Source: Sutcliffiella sp. FSL R7-0096 (GTDB lineage: Bacteria > Bacillota > Bacilli > Bacillales > Bacillaceae_I). From it: DNA of 64,000 bases. The translations under genes and the position numbers were made by a program. Shown here in pieces: positions 50,653 through 59,630 of the stretch. The DNA is taken from NCBI RefSeq assembly GCF_038595065.1, contig NZ_CP152003.1, positions 1,592,001 to 1,656,000 of the forward strand, written 5' to 3'. Position 1 is the stretch's first letter. Every line of letters begins with the position of its first letter. Below the pieces are notes generated by a model. That model did not search any database, was not told the origin of the DNA, and was given only the letters and a program-made list of their open reading frames with translations.

Positions 50653-50763
50653 ATGGGGAGAGCGAACAAACTCATTTTTTACACAGAGGTATTAACAAAG
50701 TTAAATGTCATCAGTGAACAAGATAAAGAGGCCATTTTAAAAAAAGAGAAGAAAAAGGGTTGA
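50653..50763 (+). CDS. 36-aa small basic protein
   Basis: AGGAGATGATAA precedes the ATG. It reads MGRANKLIFYTEVLTKLNVI, then SEQDKEAILKKEKKKG. No family is recognised. It lies just before the ArsR-type operator and may be expressed from its own promoter. Confidence 0.5.
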   Translation: MGRANKLIFYTEVLTKLNVISEQDKEAILKKEKKKG

Positions 50764-50770
50764 AAAGAAT

Positions 50771-50800
50771 CATCTAATTAGATTACAATCTAATTAGATG
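50771..50800 (+). promoter_or_regulatory. palindromic operator of the ArsR-type regulator
   Basis: A near-perfect 30-bp inverted repeat: CATCTAATTAGATT on the left, AATCTAATTAGATG on the right, with a two-base centre. Each half is itself built on ATCTAATTAGAT. Its position 23 bp before the regulator gene suggests autorepression. Confidence 0.7.
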
Positions 50801-50822
50801 CTCATAAAACTAGTCTAAGGGG

Positions 50823-51413
50823 GTGGAAGTTCTGCAACTGGATAAACTTGTGAATTTCTATAAGGTGATGGGGGATAAGACAAGAATCAAGCTGTTGGTA
50901 CTATTGGCTTCGGAGGAGGAACCTCTTAGTGGACAAGAGTTAGCAGAGAGGCTAGGTGTAAAACCACCAACTGTTTCCCATCACATATCGAAGCTGAAAG
51001 AGATAAGTGCGGTTTACGAAAGAAGAGAGAAAAATACGGTCTATTACTATTTAAATAAGAAGGCTTTGGAGATACACCATGAAGGCTTATTTCTTGTTTT
51101 AAGTAGAAGTGGCAAGGGGGAGAAAACAATGGAAGAACAGAAGGAAAGGGAGCAGATCTTGCAAAACTTTCTAACGAAAGATGGTACGTTAAAAACCATC
51201 CCAGCACAAAGGAAAAAGAAATTGATTATTTTTGAGCACATTGTGAAAGGTTTGGAGATTGGGAAAAAGTATAGTGAAAAGGAAATAAATGAGCATATCA
51301 AACAGTTTCATGGGGATTATGCGACGATTCGAAGGGAATTTATCATTAATCATTATATGTATCGGGAAGCGGGAATTTACGAATTGAATCCTAGGGAAAT
51401 GTGGGCAAAATAA
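50823..51413 (+). CDS. ArsR-family regulator with C-terminal DUF2087 domain
   Basis: A 196-aa regulator. Residues 8-75 form a winged helix (DKTRIKLLVLLASEEEPLSG, then LGVKPPTVSHHISKLKEISA) of the ArsR type without an evident metal site. Residues about 110-190 are DUF2087 (FLTKDGTLKTIPAQRKKKLI, FHGDYATIRREFIINHYM). The pairing is common in Firmicutes; the ligand is unknown. The GTG at 50823 sits inside the AAGGGGGTGG signal. A CTG at 50832 has better spacing, so the true start is uncertain. Confidence 0.82.
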   Translation: MEVLQLDKLVNFYKVMGDKTRIKLLVLLASEEEPLSGQELAERLGVKPPTVSHHISKLKEISAVYERREKNTVYYYLNKKALEIHHEGLFLVLSRSGKGEKTMEEQKEREQILQNFLTKDGTLKTIPAQRKKKLIIFEHIVKGLEIGKKYSEKEINEHIKQFHGDYATIRREFIINHYMYREAGIYELNPREMWAK

Positions 51414-51415
51414 TA

Positions 51416-51449
51416 AAGGATCCATTGTACACATATGTATAATGGATCC
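51416..51449 (+). terminator. terminator hairpin, copy 1, left of family A repeat
   Basis: GGATCCATTgTAC pairs with GTAtAATGGATCC around the loop. It lies directly after the ArsR-type gene and recurs at 51660-51695 with one base changed. Confidence 0.75.
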
Positions 51450-51658
51450 CAGTTTGTAGACAAAGCTTAAAATAATGAAATTCTCTAGTTGATCGCAGTG
51501 GAAGGAGCGAAGACTCCTGCGGGAGGAAAGGACATGGAAGACCCCGCAGGGCGTAGCCTGAGGAGGCTTCCGGACTGCCCGCGGAAAGCGAAGCTCCTGC
51601 AACGAAGATCAACTCTTCCAACAGATATCCTAACTAGTTTATAGTTTGTCAACAGTCT
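51450..51658 (+). repeat. family A repeat, copy 3 (209 bp), inserted in a terminator
   Basis: Left end CAGTTTGTAGACAAAGC, right end AGTTTGTCAACAGTCTG. The core GATCGCAGTGGAAGGAGCGA to GCTCCTGCAACGAAGATCAA differs from copy 2 at only a few positions. Confidence 0.9.
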
Positions 51659-51659
51659 G

Positions 51660-51695
51660 AGATCCATTGTACTCATATGTATAATGGATCCTTTT
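51660..51695. terminator. terminator hairpin, copy 2, right of family A repeat
   Basis: GATCCATTGTAC and GTATAATGGATC with a TTTTG tail, a near-exact duplicate of 51416-51449. It also stands at the end of the convergent mtnA gene. Confidence 0.75.
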
Positions 51696-51701
51696 GTTGT
51701 G

Positions 51702-52751
51702 TTAATTTTCGAATAAGGCTGGGATGGCTTCGGTGTAGTTGCCTTTGATGATTCCTTTTTCTGTTATGATGGCGGTAATCAGTTCATTTGGTGTAACATC
51801 AAACGCCGGATTGAAGACGGATATACCCTCTGGGGCAATCGATTGATCTCCAAGGTGGGTAATTTCCCTTGGATCTCTTTCTTCAATCTCAATTTCTTCG
51901 CCTGTATTTTTCGAGAGATCAAAGGTGGATAATGGAGCTGCCACATAAAAAGGGATACCAAAAGATTTTGCTAGAATCGCAAGGCTGTAGGTCCCGATTT
52001 TATTAGCCGTATCGCCGTTAGCTGTAATTCGATCTGCGCCAACAATGATGGCATTGATTCCTTTGGTTTTGATTGTATGGGCAGCCATGTTATCCGTAAT
52101 TAGAGTGACATCCACACCGGATTGTTGTAGCTCCCATGCAGTTAAGCGAGCTCCTTGGAGAACAGGCCTTGTTTCACTTGCAAATACACTGATCGGGAAA
52201 CTCTTTACCTTTGCAAGGTGGAAAGGAGCCAATGCAGTACCATACCTTGCTGTTGCAATAGACCCAGCATTGCATATCGTAAGGACCTTATTATTTTTTT
52301 GAAAAAGTGAAAGGGCATGTTCCCCGATAAGTCGGCAAGTGGTTTCATCTTCTAATTGAATCTGAATGGCTTCATGAACAAGATTCGTTTTCGCTTCATT
52401 TACTGAAGAGGCTTTTAAGGAAACTTCTACCAACCTGTTAATTGCCCAAAATAAATTGACTGCAGTTGGGCGCGAGGAAGCTAGGTAGTCTCGATCCTTT
52501 TTCAAAAGTGTGTGAAAATCATCAAGGCTTTCCGTCTCATAAGAATTTGCAGCAAGTGCAAGTCCGTAAGCTGCTGTTATCCCAATGGCCGGTGCACCCC
52601 TAACTTTTAAAGTGACAATCGCATCATAAACATCATAAAGGGTCTTCAGGTCAAGGAACACGGTTTCATGTGGCAGTTTCTGTTGATCTAATAAACGGAT
52701 AGATGTATCCATCCATTCGACAGATAGTGGAAGGCCAGTTGTAACAGTCAT
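51702..52751 (-). CDS. mtnA: methylthioribose-1-phosphate isomerase
   Basis: A 349-residue eIF2B-like isomerase converting methylthioribose-1-phosphate to methylthioribulose-1-phosphate, the second step after MtnK. Motifs: [14 protein letters not shown], catalytic Cys in [25 protein letters not shown] and the catalytic Asp in [20 protein letters not shown]. The ATG is 3 nt after the mtnK stop, so the genes are cotranscribed behind an S-box riboswitch. Its end faces a family A repeat. Confidence 0.96.
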   Translation of the reverse strand: MTVTTGLPLSVEWMDTSIRLLDQQKLPHETVFLDLKTLYDVYDAIVTLKVRGAPAIGITAAYGLALAANSYETESLDDFHTLLKKDRDYLASSRPTAVNLFWAINRLVEVSLKASSVNEAKTNLVHEAIQIQLEDETTCRLIGEHALSLFQKNNKVLTICNAGSIATARYGTALAPFHLAKVKSFPISVFASETRPVLQGARLTAWELQQSGVDVTLITDNMAAHTIKTKGINAIIVGADRITANGDTANKIGTYSLAILAKSFGIPFYVAAPLSTFDLSKNTGEEIEIEERDPREITHLGDQSIAPEGISVFNPAFDVTPNELITAIITEKGIIKGNYTEAIPALFEN

Positions 52752-52754
52752 AAG

Positions 52755-53951
52755 TCATTTAATCTCCTTTAAAACATTTTCAAATAAAGATTCTATCTCT
52801 TTCGTGTTCTTGAAATTTCCTGCCTCCAAGACTAGTAATCTTCCAAGCTCCAGCGACTTTTGCTTGATTAGAATACGCTTGGCGAAAGGTTGGACGGTGT
52901 CGAGGTCTGCTACATGGGCCAATCCGATGGTGCGTCTGATAACTTCACATCCTGCAAAACCGATCGCCTCCGCATAAACTTTTTTTAGTACATAATCCAG
53001 ATACCCTGGAGTTGTGGTGAACTGCTCCACGCTGGACGTTTTCCACAGGTCGGAGAAAATAGAGGTGAAAGTCTCCCAAACTTGGTGTAGATGAGCCGTA
53101 ATATCGCCTCTCTCTTCGTCTGTTCTAGTGATGGCTTGCAGTAAAATGTTCGCAAAGAATTGACCAACATCAAAGCCGATAGGTCCAAAATAAGCAAACT
53201 CCGGATCAATTACCTTAGTATCGATTTCGTTGGCGAAAATGCTTCCGGTATGAAGGTCTCCATGAAGAAGCGCTTCCCCATTCGTTAGAAATTTGAATTT
53301 CAGTTTCGCGACTTCAAGTTTCAGGGTTTCATCCTTCCAAATTTCTTCCACTGCACCTAGAAGTTCCGGCTCATAACTGTTTGTCTCACTATCAAAGAAA
53401 GGATCTGTGAACACAAGGTCTTCAGTAATCTTACAAAGTTCCGGGTTGGAAAATTGCTGTTGCAGAGTCTTTTTTTCCTGTTGGTTCAAACCGAAATCTG
53501 AAGTATAGAATAACGTTTTAGCCAAGTATTCCCCAATGTGTTTGGAAATGAGGGGATAGTCCTTGCCATGAATAAAACCGTTTCTTGCGATGTCTAGATG
53601 CGAAAGGTCTTCCATGATCGTAATGGCCAATGCTTCGTTTGTATAATACACTTTCGGAACAAGGTTAGGGACAAGTGTCGCAGCATTCTTCAAGTAGTTC
53701 CCTTCGATTGTGGCACGATGCAAGGTGAGAGGCCAGCTTTCTCCAACAACTTTGGCATAAGGTAGTGCCTGTTTGATAATAATCCCTGTATTGTTTTCAT
53801 CTCTGATATGAAAAACAAGGTTCAAGTTCCCATCACCTATCTCTTGACAGTGAAGAAGTGCTCCTTCCTTGAAAAATTCAAGGTCCTTTGCCAACGACAC
53901 GGCTGTAGCTTCAGTTAATGGTTCATAGTTTGTAGTTGCAGTAATCGTCAT
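52755..53951 (-). CDS. mtnK: methylthioribose kinase
   Basis: A 398-aa kinase with the aminoglycoside/choline kinase fold. It phosphorylates methylthioribose at C1 and so starts the salvage branch. Motifs are IGDGNLNLVFHI (nucleotide loop), the catalytic GEALLHGDLHTGSIFANE and VIDPEFAYFGPIGFDVG (metal-binding Asp). GGGGGT lies 7 nt before the ATG. Leader 54007-54221 is a SAM riboswitch, so expression should rise when SAM is low. Confidence 0.96.
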   Translation of the reverse strand: MTITATTNYEPLTEATAVSLAKDLEFFKEGALLHCQEIGDGNLNLVFHIRDENNTGIIIKQALPYAKVVGESWPLTLHRATIEGNYLKNAATLVPNLVPKVYYTNEALAITIMEDLSHLDIARNGFIHGKDYPLISKHIGEYLAKTLFYTSDFGLNQQEKKTLQQQFSNPELCKITEDLVFTDPFFDSETNSYEPELLGAVEEIWKDETLKLEVAKLKFKFLTNGEALLHGDLHTGSIFANEIDTKVIDPEFAYFGPIGFDVGQFFANILLQAITRTDEERGDITAHLHQVWETFTSIFSDLWKTSSVEQFTTTPGYLDYVLKKVYAEAIGFAGCEVIRRTIGLAHVADLDTVQPFAKRILIKQKSLELGRLLVLEAGNFKNTKEIESLFENVLKEIK

Positions 53952-54006
53952 ATTTTTTACCCCCGAGTCATCATTTATCGTAAAATTTAGATCGGGGCGT
54001 TTATTT

Positions 54007-54221
54007 CAAAAATAAAAGCCCCTTTCCATAAGAAAGAGGCTTGAAGCATCAACTTCTCCCCTCTTATCTGCCAGAAGTCACTTCTGCTGGAATTAGCACC
54101 GTGCCTTATGAACGATTACGTTCGGCGTCAATTAAATGTAACGCCCTGTCTCACAACAGTATTACGGTCGGTTGCTGGGTTTCATCGGGCCAAATCCCTC
54201 CACCTGCTCTTGATAAGAGAT
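54007..54221 (-). promoter_or_regulatory. S-box (SAM-I) riboswitch before mtnKA
   Basis: On the minus strand the aptamer begins CTTATCAAGAGCAGGTGGAG and contains GGCCCGATGAAACCCAGCAA, CACGGTGCTAATTCC and the closing GATAAGAGG (54060-54221). The expression platform is AAGCCTCTTTC paired with GAAAGGGGCTT plus a T-run (54007-54042). SAM binding should favour termination. Confidence 0.95.
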
Positions 54222-54318
54222 CGCAACAATATATATTGCGAATGTATTTAATTGTGTGAAAATTATTGCTTGTTGAAAATAATAACAAGGTGTTTAGATG
54301 GATGTCAACCATTTTTTT

Positions 54319-54496
54319 AAAAAGGCTTTTTCTCAATTTGTTGCTTTTTATTAGCAAAAGTCTGCAAATGGACTTTGTAGCGTTTCTTAATCTGTATATG
54401 CATGTAGTATTACAGCAGGGAAAAGAGCACGACAATAAGGAATATTATTGTTGGTTAAAATATACAAAAAGCAACAAAGTTACGAGAAAAGGCTTT
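54319..54496 (-). repeat. family C repeat, copy 3, inverted
   Basis: It starts AAAAAGGCTTTTTCTCAATT followed by TGTTGC and ends AAAAAGCAACAAAGTTACGA then GAAAAGGCTTT. It is the reverse orientation of copies 1 and 2, with GGAAAAGAGCACGACAATAA in the middle. An 89-codon frame crossing it is not credible as a gene. Confidence 0.78.
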
Positions 54497-54561
54497 AACA
54501 AACAGGAATCTGATTATTTTGAAGAATTAAGTTGAATTGTATGAATTGTTTGGTTAAAACC

Positions 54562-54590
54562 TTGAAAAAATGATGGGCACCTGCTATTAT
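54562..54590 (+). promoter_or_regulatory. promoter of the cold-shock gene
   Basis: TTGAAA (54562-54567), a 17-bp spacer and TATTAT (54585-54590) with an extended TGC before it. It gives a leader of about 110 nt, as usual for csp genes. Confidence 0.7.
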
Positions 54591-54655
54591 TAAACTATTA
54601 TTTTTGTTCGTGAATATGGAAAGTCAGAAACAAGTTTTCGTCTTGAAATGTTTGA

Positions 54656-54904
<249 letters not shown>

Positions 54905-54919
54905 TGCTAGCCAAATAGA

Positions 54920-54948
54920 AAAGGACTCCATCCCGGAGTCCTTTTTGT
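54920..54948 (+). terminator. intrinsic terminator
   Basis: AAAGGACTCC pairs with GGAGTCCTTT around ATCCC, followed by more T. Confidence 0.88.
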
Positions 54949-54981
54949 TTTGAAAGAATAAGAGAATTTTATAATACAGAT

Positions 54982-55104
54982 GATTTCCGTTCCAGGCGCT
55001 TCGCTTCCCTGCGGGCGGTCCGTGAGCCTCCTCACAACGCTTCAGGGTTCTAACCTGTCCCTTCCTCCCGCGGGCGTCTGCGCGCCTTCCACTCCAATCA
55101 ACAT
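54982..55104 (-). repeat. family A/B repeat core, minus orientation
   Basis: On the minus strand: GTTGATTGGAGTGGAAGGCG, GACGCCCGCGGGAGG, GAGGAGGCTCACGG, CCGCCCGCAGGGAAGCGAAG, ending CCTGGAACGGAAATC. It keeps the inner stem but not the family A TIRs. No duplicated terminator is seen beside it. Confidence 0.75.
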
Positions 55105-55188
55105 AATGACTTCATTTACTTAAGGCTGTGTAAAAAAAACTCTAACTGAGCTATTTGAAAAAGTTCTAACATTACGTTTTGTAATTTT

Positions 55189-55260
55189 CAGCTATGGATT
55201 GGAGCTAATGGCGAAGACTCCAGCACCGTCCCGCGGAAAGGAACAGCGGTGTATTATTAA
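55189..55260 (+). repeat. family B repeat, internally deleted
   Basis: CAGCTATGGATTGGAGC, GGCGAAGACTCCAGC and CGTCCCGCGGAAAGGAACAG, then GCGGTGTATTATTAA. The central 70 bp of full copies are missing. It touches the 3' end of mtnU. Confidence 0.7.
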
Positions 55261-55269
55261 ACCGCTAAA

Positions 55270-56052
55270 TTAATAGTATTGTGGTCTTCTATCTTCAAAG
55301 ATCGGGATTCTTTTCCTTACTTCCTCCACTTTAGCCAAATCAATTTCAGCAGTAATAATCTCTTCTCTTTCTCCTGCTTCTGCCAAAACTTCCCCCCAAG
55401 GATCAATAATCATGGAGTGTCCTGCAAAAGCATTCTTCGGATCTGCGCCTGAACGGTTACAAGCGATTACATAACACTGGTTCTCAATGGCCCGGGCGAT
55501 AAGAAGGGTACGCCAATGGTCAACCCTTGCCAAAGGCCATTCTGCAACAACAAAGATTGCTTTTGCATCTTTTGTAGTATGGGCACGGATCCACTCAGGA
55601 AACCGTATATCATAGCAAATGAAGCCAGCACATGTTTCTCCGTCAAGCTCAAACATTCCATCTGTCTTTCCTGGCTGGAGGAAGTGATGCTCGTCCATCA
55701 ATCGAAAAAGGTGCAATTTGCTATATTCTCCGGCAACTTCTCCATCTTTGTTGACCGTAATCATCGTGTTATAAATCCCTTTGTTTGTTTTTTTGGCGAC
55801 AGAACCACCCACAATGTGAGCGTTCAGCTCTTTTGCCGCAGATTTAAGGAACTTGGTTGTAACAAAACCGCCAGAATCTGCAATCTTATCAAGGCGTCCG
55901 AGATCATAGCCTGTAGACCAAAGTTCAGGTAATACGATGATATCAGGTCGATCATTGCCTGCCACTGTCAACAGTTCACAAGCTTTTTCTATATTTGCTT
56001 CGGGATCTCCGAAGGCTATATCAAATTGAATACAAGCTATTTTCCATTTCAT
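55270..56052 (-). CDS. mtnU: carbon-nitrogen hydrolase, omega-amidase-like (MtnU)
   Basis: A 260-aa nitrilase-superfamily amidase with the Glu43-Lys111-Cys145 triad: LPELWSTGYD, EYSKLHLF and FICYDIRFPEW. In B. subtilis the gene (ykrU) adjoins mtnE, and the enzyme is thought to hydrolyse the alpha-ketoglutaramate made when MtnE uses glutamine as amino donor. The ATG at 56052 follows GGGGGGA; the N-terminal extension in the same frame is rejected. Divergent from mtnE, with no S-box. Confidence 0.92.
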   Translation of the reverse strand: MKWKIACIQFDIAFGDPEANIEKACELLTVAGNDRPDIIVLPELWSTGYDLGRLDKIADSGGFVTTKFLKSAAKELNAHIVGGSVAKKTNKGIYNTMITVNKDGEVAGEYSKLHLFRLMDEHHFLQPGKTDGMFELDGETCAGFICYDIRFPEWIRAHTTKDAKAIFVVAEWPLARVDHWRTLLIARAIENQCYVIACNRSGADPKNAFAGHSMIIDPWGEVLAEAGEREEIITAEIDLAKVEEVRKRIPIFEDRRPQYY

Positions 56053-56150
56053 AAGTTTATCCCCCCGTTGAAAAAATACTTTACAAGTTGAATCTAACAA
56101 TATATGATTTGTGACTAGGATTTCAAGAATTTTCTAAGTAGGTGAAAAAG

Positions 56151-57323
56151 GTGAAACACTTTCAACAATCTGAATTATTAAATACACTGCCTAAACAGTT
56201 CTTTGCATCATTGGTTGAAAAAGTGGGGAAAGTGGTCGCACAAGGTCATGATGTGATCAATCTAGGACAAGGAAACCCGGATCAGCCCACACCTGAACAT
56301 ATTGTAAGCTCGTTACAGGATGCAGTTGAAAAACCAGATCATCATAAATATTCCCCATTTCGGGGGCATCAATTTCTCAAAGAAGCTATTGCCACTTTCT
56401 ATAAAAGGGAATACGATGTGGACATAAATCCAGATACTGAAGTAGCCATACTCTTTGGTGGCAAGGCTGGACTAGTGGAAATTCCCCAGTGTTTATTGAA
56501 TGAAGGGGATACCGTCCTTGTCCCAGACCCGGGCTATCCAGATTATTGGTCTGGAGTGGCATTGGCCAAAGCTAAAATGGAATATATGCCATTAAAAGAA
56601 GTATATCATTTTTTACCAAACTATGAAGATATCAATTCAGAAGTCTTGGAAGCTGCTAAGCTCATGTTCCTCAATTATCCCAATAATCCGACAGGAGCTG
56701 TGGCGAATTCAGCATTTTTTAAGGAAACTGTAAAACTTGCAAATGAACACGATATTTGCGTTGTACATGACTTTGCCTATGGTGCCATCGGTTTTGATGG
56801 AAAAAAACCACTTAGCTTCATGCAGACCCCAGGTGCGAAGGATGTCGGAATTGAAATCTATACTTTGTCGAAAACTTTTAATATGGCTGGATGGCGTGTA
56901 GGGTTTGCAGTGGGGAATGAAAGTGTGATCAAAGCTATCAATCTTTTGCAGGATCATATGTATGTTAGTATTTTTGGCGCGATCCAAGAGGCAGCTGCCA
57001 CAGCATTGTTAGATAAACAAACATGTGTCCAGGAGCTTGTAGATTTGTATGAGGATAGAAGGAATGTCCTTATTCAAGGGTTGCGGGAAATTGGATGGGA
57101 AGTAAAGGCACCGAAAGGATCCTTTTTTGCATGGTTAAAAGTTCCTGAAGGGTATACTTCCAAGGAGTTTGCAGACAAGCTTCTTGAGGAAGCACATGTT
57201 GTCGTAGCGCCTGGTATAGGCTTTGGATCCTTTGGCGAAGGCTATGTACGCGTCGGTTTATTAACCAGTACGGAAAGGTTGCAAGAAGCAGTTCAACGAA
57301 TCAGAGAGTTGAAGATTTTCTGA
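56151..57323 (+). CDS. mtnE: methionine aminotransferase of the salvage pathway
   Basis: A 390-aa class I aminotransferase that transaminates 4-methylthio-2-oxobutanoate to methionine, the last salvage step. PLP motifs: INLGQGNPDQPTPEHI, YPNNPTGAVAN, DFAYGAIGFDG, and the Schiff-base Lys in YTLSKTFNMAGWRVGF. It is close throughout to B. subtilis MtnE (YkrV). A GTG at 56142 lies inside the AGTAGGTG signal, so the GTG at 56151 is preferred. No riboswitch fits in the 98-bp gap to mtnU. Confidence 0.95.
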   Translation: MKHFQQSELLNTLPKQFFASLVEKVGKVVAQGHDVINLGQGNPDQPTPEHIVSSLQDAVEKPDHHKYSPFRGHQFLKEAIATFYKREYDVDINPDTEVAILFGGKAGLVEIPQCLLNEGDTVLVPDPGYPDYWSGVALAKAKMEYMPLKEVYHFLPNYEDINSEVLEAAKLMFLNYPNNPTGAVANSAFFKETVKLANEHDICVVHDFAYGAIGFDGKKPLSFMQTPGAKDVGIEIYTLSKTFNMAGWRVGFAVGNESVIKAINLLQDHMYVSIFGAIQEAAATALLDKQTCVQELVDLYEDRRNVLIQGLREIGWEVKAPKGSFFAWLKVPEGYTSKEFADKLLEEAHVVVAPGIGFGSFGEGYVRVGLLTSTERLQEAVQRIRELKIF

Positions 57324-57383
57324 ATAGTCTGTTGACATAAAGGCAGAATGATGGCATAATCTCAACTAGAATTCAGTTAAATT

Positions 57384-57525
57384 ACTAGCTGTTGATTGAG
57401 CAAATGGCGAAGACTCCAGTGGGGGAATAGCGACAATGTTGAGACCCCGCAGGCGAAAACGAGGAGGCTCAAGGTCGCCCCACGGAAAGCGAAGCCATAT
57501 GAGGAAATTAACAGCGGTGAATAAT
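57384..57525 (+). repeat. family B repeat directly before the mtnW riboswitch
   Basis: From ACTAGCTGTTGATTGAGC to GGAAATTAACAGCGGTGAAT. The core has GGCGAAGACTCCAGTGGGGG, GAGACCCCGCAGGCG and CGAGGAGGCTCAAGG. Its terminal TTAACA stands 17 bp before TATATT and could serve as the -35 of the mtnW promoter. Confidence 0.85.
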
Positions 57526-57542
57526 AAATTTATATTATCCAA

Positions 57543-57697
57543 TCTTATCAAGAGCAGGTGGAGGGACTGGCCCGATGAAACCCGGCAACCGACTTAATTT
57601 TATTAAGCACGGTGCTAAATCTTGCAGCATGAAGCTGATAGATAAGAGGACGTTAGATAGACGAACCTCTTCTTATCGAAGAGGTTTTTTGTTTTTT
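57543..57697 (+). promoter_or_regulatory. S-box (SAM-I) riboswitch before mtnWXBD
   Basis: The aptamer runs CTTATCAAGAGCAGGTGGAG, GGCCCGATGAAACCCGGCAA, GCACGGTGCTAAATC to GATAAGAGG (57543-57650). The terminator is ACCTCTTC with GAAGAGGT plus T-run (57665-57697). It places the operon under SAM control. Confidence 0.95.
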
Positions 57698-57723
57698 TAA
57701 GATCGATGGAAAGGGTGTACATA

Positions 57724-58968
57724 ATGTCAGAAATTCTAGCAACCTATCTGGTTCATGATCATAAAGGGAATCTTGAAAAAAAAGCGGAAGGTATCGCACT
57801 CGGACTTACAATCGGGTCCTGGACTGACCTCCCACAACTTGAACAGGAGCAGCTGAAAAAGCATAAAGGCAGAGTGGTAAGCGTCAAAAAGCTTTCGTCA
57901 AGTGACAGGGTGGATGCTTATTTGGGGAACACCATAACACGCGGCATCATCCAAATTGCGTATCCTAGTTTCAATTACAGCAACGACCTTCCAGCCATTT
58001 TAACCACTGTATTCGGCAAGCTTTCGCTTGATGGGGAGATAAAGTTAATCGATCTTGAGTTCAGTAATGACTTGAAGCGGGCATATCCTGGACCGAAATT
58101 TGGAATCGAGGGGCTTCGCACCACTACAGGCGTTCATAATAGACCATTCGTCATGAGCATTTTCAAAGGGGTGATCGGCAGGGACCTTGCTTATCTTACT
58201 GATCAGTTGAAGGAGCAGGCTCTCGGGGGAGTGGATTTCATCAAGGATGACGAAATATTGTTTGAAAACGAACTTACCCCTTTTGAAAAAAGGATTACCG
58301 AAGGCAGAAGAATCTTAGAGGAAGTGAAAGAGGAGACAGGTCATCGTGCAAGATATGCGGTAAACCTGACAGGCCGTTCGTTAGAGCTTAAGGATAAAGC
58401 AAAAAGGGCTGTAGAATTAGGTGCTGATTTTCTGCTATTTAATGTTTTTGCTTATGGGCTTGATACACTTCAAAGTTTGGCAGAAGACAAGGAAGTATCC
58501 ATTCCGATCATGGCACATCCGGCGGTTAGCGGAGCGGTGACCCCGTCAGAATTTTATGGCATTTCCAATGAATTACTGTTAGGTAAACTTTTACGCTATG
58601 CAGGAGCTGACTTTTCCTTATTTCCGTCACCTTATGGAAGTGTAGCGTTGCCGAAGGAACAAGCGCTCGGAATCCGGGATGCCCTGACGGTAGCTGACAA
58701 TCAGTTGAAAACGACTTTGCCTGTACCATCAGCTGGGATACACCCAGGACTCGTACCGCTACTTTATCAGGATTTTGGGAACGATGCGGTCATCAACGCA
58801 GGAGGAGGGGTCCACGGACATGAGCTTGGTGGGGCAGCCGGAGCAAAAGCTTTCCGTCAGGCAGTAGATGCGGTGAAGGCTGGGGAATCGCTGACAGTTT
58901 ACGCCCAAAAGCACCCTGAGCTTGAGGTTGCCATTAAGCAATGGGGAAGTGTGGAGGTTACATCATGA
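57724..58968 (+). CDS. mtnW: 2,3-diketo-5-methylthiopentyl-1-phosphate enolase (RuBisCO-like)
   Basis: A 414-residue RuBisCO-like protein that enolises diketomethylthiopentyl phosphate. Family motifs: the [10 protein letters not shown] segment with the carbamylated Lys and metal-binding Asp/Glu, [10 protein letters not shown] and [14 protein letters not shown] phosphate-binding loop. It lacks carboxylase-specific residues, as expected. GGAAAGGGTG with 6 nt supports the ATG at 57724. It is the first gene of the mtnWXBD unit and overlaps mtnX by 4 bp. Confidence 0.96.
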   Translation: MSEILATYLVHDHKGNLEKKAEGIALGLTIGSWTDLPQLEQEQLKKHKGRVVSVKKLSSSDRVDAYLGNTITRGIIQIAYPSFNYSNDLPAILTTVFGKLSLDGEIKLIDLEFSNDLKRAYPGPKFGIEGLRTTTGVHNRPFVMSIFKGVIGRDLAYLTDQLKEQALGGVDFIKDDEILFENELTPFEKRITEGRRILEEVKEETGHRARYAVNLTGRSLELKDKAKRAVELGADFLLFNVFAYGLDTLQSLAEDKEVSIPIMAHPAVSGAVTPSEFYGISNELLLGKLLRYAGADFSLFPSPYGSVALPKEQALGIRDALTVADNQLKTTLPVPSAGIHPGLVPLLYQDFGNDAVINAGGGVHGHELGGAAGAKAFRQAVDAVKAGESLTVYAQKHPELEVAIKQWGSVEVTS

Positions 58969-59630
58969 CAGTCAATAAGCAGATGATTTTTTGTGACTTT
59001 GATGGAACCATCACCAATAGTGACAATATCATTGCCATCATGAAGAAATACGCCCCAGAAGAATGGGACGAAATTAAAAACCAGGTACTATCCCAAGAAA
59101 TCTCCATCAAGGAAGGGGTTGGGAAGATGTTTGCCCTTCTTCCTTCTGAGAAAAAAGAGGCTATTACGGAATATATATTAGCTTACGCTGAGATACGGGA
59201 TGGCTTCAAAGAGTTTGTGGCATTTACAAAAGAAGAGGGAATTCCATTCTATATTGTTTCTGGTGGTATTGATTTCTTTGTGAAACCACTTTTAGAAGGG
59301 TTGGTAGATGAAACGAACATCTATTGTAATCACTCCGATTTTTCTGGAGAAACAATAAACATCCTCTGGCCGCATTCGTGTGATGAGGACTGTAACAACG
59401 AATGTGGGTGCTGCAAGCCCTCCATTATCAGAAAGCTTGCCGAATCCGACACCGAAAAAATAGTGATTGGCGATTCCATTACTGATTTAGAAGCGGCAAA
59501 GCTTGCTGACCAAGTAATTGCGAGGGACTTTCTGATTAAAAAGTGTGAGGAGCACTCCATCGACTTTTCACCGTTCGAAACGTTTTATGATGTGATGGAC
59601 ATTCTGAAAAAACGGGAGGTGACTGCATGA
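58965..59630 (+). CDS. mtnX: 2-hydroxy-3-keto-5-methylthiopentenyl-1-phosphate phosphatase
   Basis: A 221-aa HAD-family phosphatase. The nucleophile motif is [14 protein letters not shown], motif II Ser in [10 protein letters not shown] and motif IV in [12 protein letters not shown]. It removes the phosphate from the MtnW product to give acireductone. Start and stop overlap both neighbours by 4 bp (ATGA), so translation is coupled through mtnW-mtnX-mtnB. Confidence 0.95.
   Translation: MTVNKQMIFCDFDGTITNSDNIIAIMKKYAPEEWDEIKNQVLSQEISIKEGVGKMFALLPSEKKEAITEYILAYAEIRDGFKEFVAFTKEEGIPFYIVSGGIDFFVKPLLEGLVDETNIYCNHSDFSGETINILWPHSCDEDCNNECGCCKPSIIRKLAESDTEKIVIGDSITDLEAAKLADQVIARDFLIKKCEEHSIDFSPFETFYDVMDILKKREVTA

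Noticed and set aside
54266-54535. An 89-codon frame between mtnK and cspD.
   Set aside because: It coincides with an inverted family C repeat, has no start signal and no conserved composition; other copies have stops in this frame.
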